From Rhynchopus sp. YZ270_cl-10 (lineage: Eukaryota > Euglenozoa > Diplonemea > Diplonemida > Diplonemidae): DNA of 64,000 nt. A program made the translations under genes and the position numbers. The stretch is taken from positions 1,116,001-1,180,000 of the forward strand of contig OZ037897.1 of the NCBI GenBank assembly GCA_964035575.1, given 5' to 3'. The notes under the pieces are model-generated. The model did no database searches. It was given only the letters and a program-made list of their open reading frames with translations, and was not told where the DNA came from. Positions 42,493 through 53,455 of this stretch are shown here, piece after piece (position 1 is the first letter of the stretch; the number at the start of each line of letters is the position of its first letter).

Positions 42493-43226
42493 GGGAGGAT
42501 CGCGATGGAGATTAGCTTGTGGTCTGCTTCAGAAAATGCGATGGTTGAGGGGTTTGGGATTAGTCGTGAATACAAAGACTAAAAGGAAACCACTAAAAAG
42601 TATTCCATCTTCCAACTGCACCGCAAATTTATGGCTCTTTGATGTTGTTTTAGGTGACTTACATTCCAAAATGTTACCTTTTTTTTTGGGTCATCTTATA
42701 ACCTTTTCTCTTTTGCTTTCTCTCGTTTTCGACCGAGCTTGCGTTGTTAAGAACGTTTCACCTACTCTTTGTTTGGCTCCAACACTTTCCTCTACTCCCC
42801 CACAAAAGAACAAAACGAGACGCATGCTGATAGCTTCTTCCTTAAGATTTTTACATCATTTTCTCTCTCTTACGGTACGGAACACCCACCCTTTCTCACC
42901 TTTTTCATCTAGCTCGACTGTGAGATGCATTACAGCACATTTCCAACTACCCTTTTTTGTAGTTTCAGTGAGGCTTACACATTACTAACATCAGAACGCA
43001 CATTTTCCCCAAGAAATACCACCCCACTACTCTCCACACCCCCCCTCCCCACAAACCCCACACACCACACAGGGGAGGGCACACCCTCGGGGTCTAGCAC
43101 CCCCTCTCCCTCCCCCCCACACCACACCCCTCTCTACACCTCTTTCCCCTTTAAGGTGACTACGTACGAGACTTAGGGTCATCTTATAAGTTTTTCTTCC
43201 CCCACTGATCGCCTCCCTTTTCCCTG
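42493..43226 (+). other. Intergenic region with diverged modules; leader of the channel gene
   Basis: No gene. Diverged module A at 42652-42710, TCTCTTACGGTACGGAACACC at 42872-42892, a GAGCTTGCG / AGCTCGACTG pair near 42738 and 42911, CA/CT-rich tract, then module A at 43154-43195, only 32 bp before the channel start codon. Confidence 0.65.
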
Positions 43227-46101
43227 ATGAGCGAGAAGGGGGAGGGACGATGTCAGTCCTGCCTCGTATGCATGCGCGAGAAGGCTGCTGGGGTGCTCCG
43301 CCGTGCGTTGGTGGAGTACCACAAACAACGAACGTCTAAGGAAGCGGATATGATGCTGTACGCACGCACTGTCGACCATAGCAAAAAGAATCTTCCACTC
43401 GCAGACCTGTTTTCCGGGTTGTTATGCAAGGAGCAGATGAAGTGGCAAACGATTCTACTCCTCTTTGCGGTCTACAATATGTTTTCGGTACCGTTCTCGA
43501 TCGCAGCTCAGGGCGATTGGAACAAATCATTCGCAGTTGAAGTCATTCTTGAGGTCTTAGAAAAGGTCGGCGACGCCTTCTTCATTTTAGAGGTCTTCTT
43601 CAATTTCTACCTTCCGTATGAGGAGGAAGGCGTTCAAGTTAATGTGCATGAAGACATCCGCAAAAAATACCTGACCGGATGGTTTACCGTTGATGTCATC
43701 GGTGCGGTTCCCCTCGAAATCCCCTTTATCGGCAACGGAGCGACCTGGACTGTGTATCTGCGTCTTAACAAATTAGTACGATTTTTCCGTCTAAATTTTT
43801 ATTGGGGGAGGATGGAGAAGAACCTGCTGGAGGTGAATCCGTCTTTGATTCGTCTGGGAAAATTTTTGTTTTTGTTTATTCTGAGTGCGCATTGGGTGGC
43901 TTGCGTATGGTTGATGACGATCAAGATGGAGGAGGACGAAGCGGCAGAGAAGTGGTTTGGGTTAAACGACTTTACAGATCCGGATATCTGGGGGATATGG
44001 GACAAATACTTTCAGGCGCTGAACTTCGCGTTCGTCACCATGGTGGGGTATGGGGGTGCTGTCCCGCAGACCTTTTTGGAGTCAATGTTCTCGGTTATCA
44101 GCGTTTCGATTGGTGTCGTGATGTATGTTGTTGTGATCGGTACTGTAGGCACCATCATGCTGAATCTGGACACAGCGGAGAACACACATCGACAGCGTAC
44201 ACAGAACCTCAACGCTTTTATCAAGCAGAAGAATCTTCCTCCTTCCATCATCGCTAAGGTTCACGCATATCAAGGCTTTATGTGGCGCTCCCGACAAGGT
44301 ATCGACGCCACAAAGACACTAAACGACCTGCCCACATATTTGAAGGTGGAGATCCAGATGATGGTCTCGAGGCATCTGCTGGATAGGGTGCCGTTTTTAG
44401 AGGGGGTGTCGGACCATTTTTATAGGATGCTGTGTCTGCACCTCAAACCCGTGGTGTGTCTGCCGGACACGCGGATTGTGGTACAAGGGGAGACCGGGCG
44501 GGAGATGTACTTCGTGATGAAGGGGACAATGGACTGTGTGCTGACGTACTCCTCCCCGGAGGGGGAGCTAGAAAAGATCGTGGGCACCGTGGAGGATGGC
44601 AGCCACTTTGGCGAGATAGCGCTGCTCCTGAAGACGAACCGTGCGTACACACTACGCTCCCGGGGGTACTGCGATCTGTTGCGGTTGGATACGGAGGACT
44701 TTCAGGTATGCGAAAAATCAAAATGTAAGCGAACAACCTTACTTTCCACTAAAAGTTCTCCCCTTATAGTCTTTTTTTGAGTAATCAGTCTTGAGCTATG
44801 TTTTGCGCAAAGAATTACCCTCACAGCATCACACCACACCACACACCTTCTCAAGGGCCATATTCTGCGCAAGAATTACCCTCACTAGGCATTAAACCAC
44901 ACCACACCACACACCTTCTCAGATCCTTCTACGCGAAAACCCTGATGTGGCCATCGAGGTACAGGACCTCGCTATTGCCAAGTATGTGAACACCACCACT
45001 CCACTGGTTCAGTACATTGTGTACGGAACACATGCCCAATTCTATCCCAAAACACCCCTCTCAGATACCCCGACGTGGAAGCCGACCTGCGTGAGGCGAT
45101 AGACCTCCTTCTGCGTGGTGGCGACGACTACGAGGAAGAGTACGAGGAGTACGAAGAGGATGAGGGTGAGGAGGACGAAGACCTGGACGATGACGACGAC
45201 GACAGCTCAGAGGAGCTTATACAGTATGGGCTTTGACCCCACACACCCCACACCGCCACCAACCTTCCCCCCACACAGTGCACCTTACGTCTCCGCAGAG
45301 GAGCAGCAGACGCTACTCTACCGCCCGCCCACCCCGCCCTCCTCACTGCCGCCACTCCCACCAGAGCCACCCTCGCCGATAGCATCCTCTCAGGCGCCAC
45401 CGTCGCCACCCCTCTCAGCGAGGGCAAGCGAGCTGCCACCTTCGTCGGTATGCGGCACGTTTTGTTTAAAATTACGAACTCCGGTTGGGGAAATGACATC
45501 ATCCCTGACAACAAACTTGTGGAAGCCAGAGCAGCTGATGCTGTGCGATGACGAATATGATAAGGTGACTAAGCACGAGAGGCTTGGGGTCATCTTTTCA
45601 ACTTTTCTTTGTTTTGATGGTGACTTCTTTTGCTCAGCTTTCGCCCCCCCTTTTTTAAAGGAACACTCACGAGAGGGCTTCGTATTTCGAATCAACTTTT
45701 GTTTAATCACCCCCTTCCCAATCCGAGAGACCCCCTACAACCTACAATAACCTACATTGGTGTGGCCGACGACCCCAAAATAGCACAAAATAGCACATCC
45801 CTTCAGCCACACCATACATATAACCTACACATAACCCCGTCTCCACTGATCCACAACATCACCACAGTCCCCCTTGCCCGATGCCTCAGCCTTACGCCGC
45901 TCCTTCGACTCTTCCCTTCTCAAGAAGAGCCCCGCCTCCTTCGCCGACATCCCCGCAGAAGCTCCCCCACCACGCGTCACCGCCCTCCCCCCTGTCCACA
46001 CCTCCGTCCGCGAGCGGGGGGGCAGCCTTCCAGTTCCTGTACCCCCTAACCCACCTGCCACCCCACCCAATCCTGACGCACCAAACACACAACCCGGATA
46101 G
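43227..46101 (+). CDS. Cyclic-nucleotide-gated channel (CNG/HCN/KCNH superfamily), five exons, about 699 aa
   Basis: Exons 43227-44705, 44923-44981, 45065-45223, 45279-45447 and 45868-46101; every junction keeps phase and all four donors are GTATG. Residues 72-97 are S1; S2-S6 follow, with a weak S4 (RLNKLVRFFRLNFYWGR). The pore reads TMVGYGGAVP at about 270, close to the K-channel GYG filter. C-linker, then a cyclic-nucleotide-binding domain with FGEIALLLKTNRAYTLRS at 461, including the phosphate-binding Arg. The tail after residue 493 is LLRENPDVAIEVQDLAIAK, an acidic run, then a Pro/Ser-rich end. If intron 3 is retained the protein stops at TGA 45234-45236 (569 aa). The early exons are certain; exons 4-5 are inferred from splice signals and coding bias. 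The adenylate cyclase 13 kb upstream is a natural partner. Confidence 0.85.
44706..44922 (+). other. Channel intron 1 with duplicated acceptor region
   Basis: Donor GTATGCG. The 3' half has two tandem near-copies of a block (GCGCAAGAATTACCCTCAC, then CACACCTTCTCA), each ending in a potential acceptor; only the second (TTCTCAG at 44916-44922) keeps the frame as modelled. The block is the reverse complement of module H. Confidence 0.65.
45562..45606 (+). repeat. Module A, reference copy
   Basis: AAGGTGACTAAGCACGAG then AGGCTTGGGGTCATCTTTTC and AACTTTTC. Other + copies: 10307, 19690, 23153, 23738, 35990 (partial), 43154, 46515 (diverged), 53186, 53262 (diverged), 61613 (diverged), 62319. Confidence 0.85.
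45758..45814. mobile_element. 57-bp TGGTGTGG-family micro-element
   Basis: TGGTGTGG ... CCACACCA, flanks TACAT at 45753-45757 and 45815-45819. Contains a direct AATAGCACAA pair. Inserted within an intron. Confidence 0.8.
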
Positions 46102-47174
46102 GCGTAAAGGGACAATGCGGTGCTTGGGGGGTTTTTTGCCATATTTTTTTGGGGGTTTTTTGGGGAGATATGTGTCTATGGGTTTAGTGGGGGAAGGGAA
46201 GGGGGGGAGGAGACGTAATGTTCTCAGTTAGATGTGTTCTGCCCTTTGCTGATTTATTGTATTTTTTTCTTATTTTTTGAGATTTTTTGAGGTTCCATTG
46301 TGTGTACAATAGGGTCATCTTACAAGTTTTTTTTTTTTTTTTTTGTGCTTTCATCCGGGGCTGGCAGCGTGGGTCAGTTGGAGGTGCCTGCATTAATAAC
46401 TTCACTTTTTTTTCCGGTGTCTGGGTCCGTAGAGGCGTTTGCACTTATTCACTTTTGAATTTTTGCATTTTTGCACTTCCCCCTTTTTTTTTCTCAGTAC
46501 CCCCTTTTTCATACGTGGCTAAGTACACGAGGCTTATCCTCATCTTTACCAATCTTATTTTAAAGCGCCTTCATTCATCCGTTCAAAATGAAGTGTCACA
46601 ACTAACACAGCTCACGGTTCGATAGACCAATAGTTATACCACTTTTTTTGTCAAGGTCCCACTAAGCAAACTGCCACGGCCCACCATTTTTAGCATAGTG
46701 GAGCACACACTATAGGGTGGCTGCACTAATACAACCAATTTTTCAAAATAAATATTAATACACTTTTTTTTACGGGAGTACCTGTAATGCCCACCCTTCA
46801 TCGGTTCATCGATGCGTCGGGTGACGAGCAGTTTGTGCGCCGCCCCCACTCACACTACGGTACGGGGCAAGCCATTCGGTTTCCTTTTTACACCTTTCTG
46901 TTAAGTCGCCAGGGTACTTCGTGATGCTTTCATCCATGGATGGCTGGCATCGTACAGTGGGTCCATCGGAGGGTGTGCCTGCATCGATCACTATTCCCCC
47001 TTTTTTTATGTCCCCTCTTATCTTCCCTTCTCATGAAAGTGTGCTCCGTGGTTCGTACCCTACAGTACTGACGTGGCCCGCGCACCGACCTACCCATAAG
47101 GTTCTTCTGGTTGTGTTTCATTCGTTGCTTAGTTTCTTCGTTTGCATTATTCTGTTCAGTTTTTTTTGTTTTTT
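46102..47174 (+). other. Intergenic region with modules B, C, A and E
   Basis: No gene. Partial A at 46305-46330, B at 46345-46412 running into C at 46425-46460, diverged A at 46515-46545, E at 46698-46748, B (long form) at 46879-47003 preceded by a TACGGTACGG stretch. Confidence 0.65.
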
Positions 47175-49031
47175 GGGGAATAGTCAGATTTACCCTACCC
47201 TATTTTGAAAAAGTTCAGACTTGCCCTATGAAAAAGTTCAGACTTGCCCGAAAATAAGTTCAGACTTGCCCTAAAAACTTTTTTAGGGCAAGTCTGAACT
47301 TATTTTCGGGCAAGTCTGAACTTATTTTAGGGCAAACACTTTTTTAGGGCAAGTCTGAACTTATTTTCGGGTAAGTCTGAACTTATTTTAGGGTAAGTCT
47401 GAACTTATTTTAGGGCAACAAGTCAGGCCACTTTGGCTGGGGCACTCTTGGGGCCCCACATGGTATGACTTGTTATATTGCCCTAAAATGCCTAACTGAG
47501 CCGGAGCCCAAAAATGATGCCAGAAACCACCAGCCACCCGGAAAGGGTGAGCAGGCAGTCCACGTTGGGCCAGAACCGGTTACAAGGAAGCCGTGTTCTG
47601 GGGCAACGTGGGGCGCAAAGTTTTACAATTTTCATGCACGGGTGCTCCACAAATTACCAAGTATTCCTTCTTTGTTGAATTGAGAGAGAGTCAGTGTTTA
47701 GCTACCACGAGGGCGTGCTTAGAATTCCTTCGAGGCCGGCACAATTTTATTTATGTGGTCGGTTAAGACGAGCCTATGAAGAACAACGAGGTCATCGTTG
47801 AAAGGAGCGAACTCCCCTTCCCACAACATCTCTCACACTTCAACTCAGAATTCATACTTGGTTATTTGCTTTGTCCATACGCAATCAAATTGTCATGCTT
47901 TCAAGAGCATGCCTGGCCAAAATGCAACAACGTGGGAAAAATCGTTGTTGTTCCAAAAGGCAACAAGACCACCCACAAGGGGTGTTGAATTGTGCACTGT
48001 CCGGGGGAGCGCAAAGTTTTTTCCCTGTACACAGTGGACACATCTTTATCACTTTGGTCCCACGGGGACACATTTGGATACTGCACGCATGCAGAAGTGC
48101 CAAACATGTCCGCACGTGGAGTGGAGTGTCCATCATGTTTTCCTGGTTTCCAAAAAGCAGTTTTCTTGCACTTACTATTTGCCCCGGTGTCTGGCAATAG
48201 AAGTGGCTAACATTGTAATGAGTAGCATATACATACCGTTGTGATCCAAATGAGTAAGGCGACCAACAAAGTCCTCTGGAATTTTTTGTTGTGTCGACAA
48301 TCGCCGAGTAATCCCAGAGAATTAGGGTCTGGCCGAAGCCTTTTGTACTACGGAAGGTAGCAACCTTTCAGAGCAACTATTAGCAAGAAAAGAATCAGGT
48401 TTTGGAGGTTACAGTCCTCGTTTAAAAAGTTAAAGGTAGAGGTGGGGAAACTGTAGCTATAGAAATCGTTGTTGCAGTAGTGTAGACACCCGAGGGTGCA
48501 CCACTATGCTTTCTTTGGTTGTATCGATCACCTACAGAGGTAGGATGTACACAATGTCGCCCGAAGGCTAATCGGTATTTTTTTTGTTACTACTACGTCG
48601 TGTACCAGGAGGAGTCGCGTTTGGGTACGTCTTTCTTCTGTTTTCTGTTTTCTGTACGGGTCTCGGTTCGCGGTGTAGTGCAGTGCGGCGCGAAAAGCTG
48701 CATACCATAGGTTGCTCATTTCACTACCAGGACTCGAGTCGCGAATAGCAGAATCACAAGAATCGACACAGCAGAAAGTTCTGAAACGCAAAAACGACGA
48801 CCGCCGGGCTCTGTGACCCAAGAGCTCCCAACTTGCCCTAAAAATAAGTTCAGACTTGCCCCAAAAAAGTTCAGACTTGCCCTAAAAAAAGTGTTTGCCC
48901 TAAAAATAAGTTCAGAATTGCCCCAAAAAAGTTCAGACTTGCCCTAAAAGTGTTTTTAGGGCAAGTCTGAACTTATTTGGGGCAAGTCTGAACTTTTTCA
49001 AAATAGGGTAGGGTAAATCTGACTATTCCCC
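47175..49031. mobile_element. Mutator-like (MULE-type) element with long TIRs and 9-bp TSD
   Basis: The outermost 52 bp at each end are a perfect inverted pair beginning GGGGAATAGTCAG. Inward, both ends are arrays of AGTTCAGACTTGCCCTAAAA units in both orientations (47210-47415 and 48835-49000). Flanks TTGTTTTTT at 47166-47174 and 49032-49040 give a 9-bp duplication, as for Mutator-like elements, though in a T-rich context. The unique interior (47440-48830) has no transposase I can recognise and could include captured host DNA; a reverse-orientation module E lies at 48478-48520. Confidence 0.82.
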
Positions 49032-49226
49032 TTGTTTTTTTGTTTTTTTTTTTTTGTGTCATTTTTGCCGAAAGCCACCATGGATGGTTTGCTCTTCCCA
49101 TTTTTCCCCCTGCACTGCAAACGGGAACCACTAAGCGATAGGCTTAGACTTACCCTTTTGCCTGCATCCGTTGAGGTGTCCGTACGAACAATTTTTTCAA
49201 TTCTTTTTTTATTTTGTTGAAAGAGG

Positions 49227-49864
49227 CAGAGTTTTTTTTAGGGACCGGTTTTTTTGAGCTTAGGGGGGGTGAGATGTTTTTTGGTCAAAAAAATTTTTCG
49301 CGCGCTTCGCGCGCGAAGACCCTGGAGAAGCTAGTTTGTGGGGGTTTTGGAATCCGTCCGCGCTGTGGTGGGGTCAATTTGACGAAATGGGCAAGTTCTT
49401 GGTTTTGGTCAAAATGGGTATAAGGTAAAGGGGCCAGTGAAAACATAGAGGATAATATACGAGGGTGAAATGGGTCAAGGGCTGCCCGCCGCAGGCGGAA
49501 AATTTTGATATCATGCACTTTTTTGGGGTCAGCAACGAGTACCATGTCATGGGAAGGTGGGATGCTAGCTTGCGCCGCAGGCGCACGGTACGCTACTTTT
49601 ATATTTCACCATATCCTTTTTTCTCATTCCCCGTTGGGTTCTACGAGTTCCGTCCGTCAAATGCTAGAAACACTTGTATTTTGTAGTCTTTGGAAAACAC
49701 GCCCACCCTCTAACTCCGTCCTCCATCGGTGCTCGGCACCCTACATCAAGCTTGCTCCTCGAATCACCCAGTTCACAAGCATTGCTCACCCCCCCTAAAA
49801 ACTCAAAAAAAAATCGTGAGAGGGGGTGAAACCCCCCCTCACCCCCCCTAAAAAAAAAACTCTG
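49227..49864. mobile_element. hAT-type non-autonomous element (8-bp TSD)
   Basis: Ends CAGAGTTTTTTTTAGGG and CCCTAAAAAAAAAACTCTG, flanks GAAAGAGG at 49219-49226 and 49865-49872. Carries the shared core at 49345-49420, a CGCGCGCTTCGCGCGCG palindrome at 49299-49315 and about 130 bp shared with 7118-7255. Right end has a GGGGGTGAAACCCCCC hairpin. Confidence 0.88.
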
Positions 49865-49872
49865 GAAAGAGG

Positions 49873-50680
49873 AGACTATGTTGGGCAACTCTTATCTTTT
49901 TGTTGGAAAATTTATTCATTTTTTTTTTTTTTTTTTTGCATCAGCTCGACTTAGCTGCGTTTTTAGCACTCTTTTTTGGTGCATTTCGAAGTTTTGTAAA
50001 TAGGTGTGTTCGGAAAACCTTGCATCCAAATGGAGAGACGTCTGCAAAAGGACTTTTTAAAGACCACAAAAATGGGGCGTTATCCAAGGATGCATTTTTT
50101 TCCACTCCTGCTAGGGGAAAGACCTTGGCTGTTTTTGTCATTTCGTTGATTTGTTCGTTTAAACATCTACTGTTGTTTGCCGCAGGGTATTTATGCTTTC
50201 ATCCGGGGGTGGCATCGTACGTGGGTCAGTCGGAGGTGCCTGCATTAATACAACTGCAACAGTTTAATGTGACTCATCATAGGCTTTCAATACCCAGTGA
50301 TGTCTCGTGTCGTGTATCTTGCAATTGCCATCGGGTTTGCGCGACTCTCGACATACGACACATATCCGTCTGTCTCCGTTAAGTATCGCACTGTAAAAGT
50401 GTCGTCTGTTCGGTAATTTGCGTAGCTTTTCACACAAGAAACCCCCCTTCCCCCCATCCACACCCCCCCCCCTCTACCTTCTGTCGTGGAAGTTGACCTG
50501 CAGTTTCTTTCAAAAAAAAAATGAACCCCCTCCCTACTTTTTCTTCTCCCCCAAAAAAGGAAAGTGGAGGATTGCACAAACTGTGGCAACACAACCGAGG
50601 CAAACTACACTACTCCAACAATTTTATCAAAAAGTCCATTCTTCAAAGTTGGGGGACAAAATAGCAAAAATCAAGCCACG
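49873..50680 (+). other. Intergenic region with modules B and D; MeaB leader
   Basis: No gene. AGCTCGACTTAGCTGCG stretch near 49945, module B at 50158-50260, module D at 50561-50635, then 45 bp to the MeaB start. Confidence 0.65.
50561..50635 (+). repeat. Module D, reference copy
   Basis: Contains ATTGCACAAACTGTGGCAAC, ACAACCGAGGCAAAC, TACACTACTCCAACAAT and TTTATCAAAA. Other copies at 33821-33900 and 36032-36105. It stays in frame with MeaB but offers no upstream ATG. Its tail resembles module E (TACACTAATACAACCAAG, then TTTTCAAA), so D and E are likely related. Confidence 0.8.
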
Positions 50681-51817
50681 ATGTTGAGGTTGTCTCGCCT
50701 TTTATGCGAAAGGGCGGGGGTTGATGTGAAGGCTATTGCAGAACGCGTTGTCGCTGGCGACCGCCGCGCGCTGTCCCGCGCCATCACCTATGTGGAAAGC
50801 GTGAACGAGACCCACCGCCGCCAGGCCGACCTCATCATGCAGCACATCGCACAGCTCCACCCACCACACGAGAACGACCCGACCACGCACCTCCCATCCA
50901 TCCGCATTGCCATCTCCGGCCCACCCGGTACAGGCAAAAGCTGTCTCATCGAAACCCTCGGCACCTACCTCACCGAGCAGGGCCACAAGGTGGCAGTGCT
51001 CACCATCGACCCTTCGAGCACCATCTCAGGCGGCTCCTTGCTGGGGGACAAGACAAGGATGGACAAGCTTGCGTTCAACAAGCAGGCATATGTCCGTCCA
51101 TCACCTACCAGGGGCTGTCTAGGTGGGGTGACGGACGCAACCTACGATGCCCTGCATGTGTGCGAAGGTGCGGGCTTCGACGTCTGCCTCGTAGAGACGG
51201 TAGGTGTAGGCCAGTCAGAAGTGGCGGTGCGTGATATGACAGACTGCTTCCTCCTGCTCCTCCCCCCAGCAGGTGGCGACGAGCTGCAGGGCATTAAGAA
51301 AGGTATCGTGGAAGTCGCAGACGTGGTGACCATCACAAAAGCAGACGGGCCGACAAAAAAGCTGGCGGGTCGTACGCAAGCAGAGTACCGGAAGGCGATG
51401 CAGGTATGAAAGGGTTTTGTACCCACCCTCAAACCATAAACTTTCTTTTCTATCCATTAAATTAATCAGTTGATCCGCCCGTATGGAAAGTGCACGGATT
51501 GGCGTCCCCCTGTTCTGACCTGCAGTGCGCATACGGGTGAAGGTGTCAAGGAAGTGTGGGAGGCGATCATGGAGTTCACAGAGACCGACCGCAAGGCCCT
51601 GGTGGCGCGCAGGCGTGAACACCGCCTCACGAAGCTGTGGGAGGAGATCCGCAAGGACATCACCAAACGCATCGAGAACGACGAGCGCCTCTCAGCAAGC
51701 GTGGAGGCCACGCAGGAGGGTGTCGCTGACGGAACCCTGGTGCCGCGTCTGGCCTCCCACCAAATCCTTGACGCCTTCACAGGGCTCATGGCCCCAAAAG
51801 ACTCAAAAAGTGCTTGA
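50681..51817 (+). CDS. Methylmalonyl-CoA mutase-associated GTPase (MeaB/MMAA/ArgK family), 356 aa, two exons
   Basis: Exons 50681-51403 and 51470-51817; intron of 66 nt with donor GTATGAA and acceptor AATCAG, junction in phase. G3E-family signatures: Walker A GPPGTGKS at residues 80-87, the family-specific DPSS at about 110, GDKTRMDKLAF, switch ETVGVGQSE at about 172 and a TKAD guanine-specificity motif at about 219. The C-terminal dimerisation helices are present (TDRKALVARRREHRL onward). MeaB/MMAA loads and protects adenosylcobalamin on methylmalonyl-CoA mutase, here presumably in mitochondria: the N-terminus (MLRLSRLLCERAG) is Arg-rich and amphipathic like a presequence. Start chosen at the first ATG after module D. 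Confidence 0.94.
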
Positions 51818-53455
51818 GATAACAAATTAGGTCTGGGTGTGGGGGGGTATGGGGATTGGGGGGTGAACGATTGTTTTTTGTCTCGAAATGATGCATCCAA
51901 AAGGGTTGGGGTTTTTTTGTCCCCTTTGAATGAAACATAAGTTTTTTTAAACCACATTGCGTTCAGCAAAAAGTGATTGTGGAAAAAAAAGTAAATAAGT
52001 GGAAGATGAGCCAGGCAACATTCCTATCCAGCAAGGGTGTGAGGGCTCACTTCTTCGTGGAGGGTACGGGGGGGTTTTTTTTCTTTCTTTTCTTTTTTTC
52101 CCCCAAAGAAAGCGGCAACAAGCCTCTCTTAAGGATTCCTTCAGGGATATGGTCCCTCCCCACCTACTACCATACTATGCATACGGGCAGAGTCGGGCCG
52201 ACTCAGCCTGAGTTTTGGCTGAGCCCAGGCTGAGGTATATTTACCGGATTGATTCCAGGCTGAGTGAGTCAGTCCAGACTCAGCCTGTATTTATTTATTC
52301 GGGAGTACGTTCAATTCTGTGAACTGAAAGTATACGAATCTAGTTTTCTGCCCGACTCGTGCCGTTTGCATAGTATGTACTACCCAGTCGCCTCTCTCTA
52401 GGTTCTTTGTTTGTGATATACAACCGTTTTTTTATATATTTTGGCTGGCGCAGATCTTCAAAAGGCGACAGATGGTGGCTAGAATTGATGTTACCAAAAT
52501 CCTGTCAAGAACCGAGAAGGAACTTGTCAATCGGCACTTTAGGGAACACCATAAAGCAAAAAAAAATATAACACACACCTCCAGTCAAAAAATGACCTAT
52601 TTTTTTAGAAGCATTCTCGCTTGTCCGGCCCACAAACAACAGAGCTCATCCTGACCTCCTCCCCTCTTTTTATCCCCATATTATTCATGGTGTGAGAACG
52701 ATCTTTTGGGGGTTTTGATCTTTTTTTTGATCCATCCAAAAAGAGATCTTTCTCCACGATTATTCATTTTTTTAAAGGCCAATCCTTCCACTTTCTTTTG
52801 ATGGACATTGCATCATCCATGATCCGTGCACTGCCTGTGTCCGCTGGTGCACGGTGAGGCGTTTTGCACTTTCAACAATTCTCTTTTGATGGGCATTGCA
52901 TGAGCCCTCCGCAGAAGCTTTTCTTTTCTTTCTGTGTTGGAAAATGCGGAGGTTTTCCCCTCTAAAAAAAAAGTACGGTTTATTTTGATTGTTTCTTCTT
53001 TTTCCACCTGATTTTTTTAACCCGCGCGAATACGATTCTAGCCGCGGCCTCTCCGGCGAGGGTAAAAAAATTAGATGGCTTTTTGAGATATCAACCTCGA
53101 ACAATAGATGTAAGACTTTGCAACTGGGTTAGGGGTCCACCCCACAGTACACCAGAGGCATATTTCAACATCACATTTTCTTAAGGTTGACTACACACAC
53201 GAGAGGCTTGGGCTCATCTTATTCGTCTTATGAACGTATCTTTATTCTCTAAGGACATCTCTTCTTCACACTCAACTACGAGGCTGAGGTACGTCTTATC
53301 ACCTTTTCTTGTGCTTTTCATCCGGATGGCTGGCATCGTACGTGGGTCAGTCGGGGGTGCCTGTATTAATAACTTCACTTTCTTATACCACTACCACCGC
53401 CACTACCACTAACCACTACCTTCTCTCCAAAAGGGACAAAAAAGAAATACACAAA
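51818..53455 (+). other. Intergenic region with a MITE and modules C, A, B
   Basis: No gene seen. MITE at 52171-52377, module C at 52830-52890, module A at 53186-53225 and a diverged A at 53262-53308, module B at 53310-53380, 76 bp before the next start. Confidence 0.65.
52171..52377. mobile_element. 207-bp MITE with about 27-bp TIRs (6-bp TSD)
   Basis: Ends CATACTATGCATACGGGCAG and its imperfect complement at 52350-52377; flanks TACTAC at 52165-52170 and 52378-52383. The interior has repeated ACTCAGCCTG / CAGGCTGAG motifs that can fold. Superfamily unknown. Confidence 0.82.

Larger units (their letters stand above)
45448..45867 (+). other. Channel intron 4, host to module A, module F and a 57-bp MITE
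   Basis: Donor GTATGC, acceptor CACCACAG, 420 nt. Module A at 45562-45606, module F at 45665-45703 and the micro-element at 45758-45814 all lie inside. Confidence 0.6.

Noticed and set aside
45881-46231. Alternative proline-rich frame over the last channel exon
   Set aside because: The frame read as PDASALRRSFDSSLLKK has better third-position bias and joins in phase to exon 4.
47776-48244. Overlapping short frames inside the MULE-type element as a transposase
   Set aside because: No recognisable catalytic motif and no coding bias.
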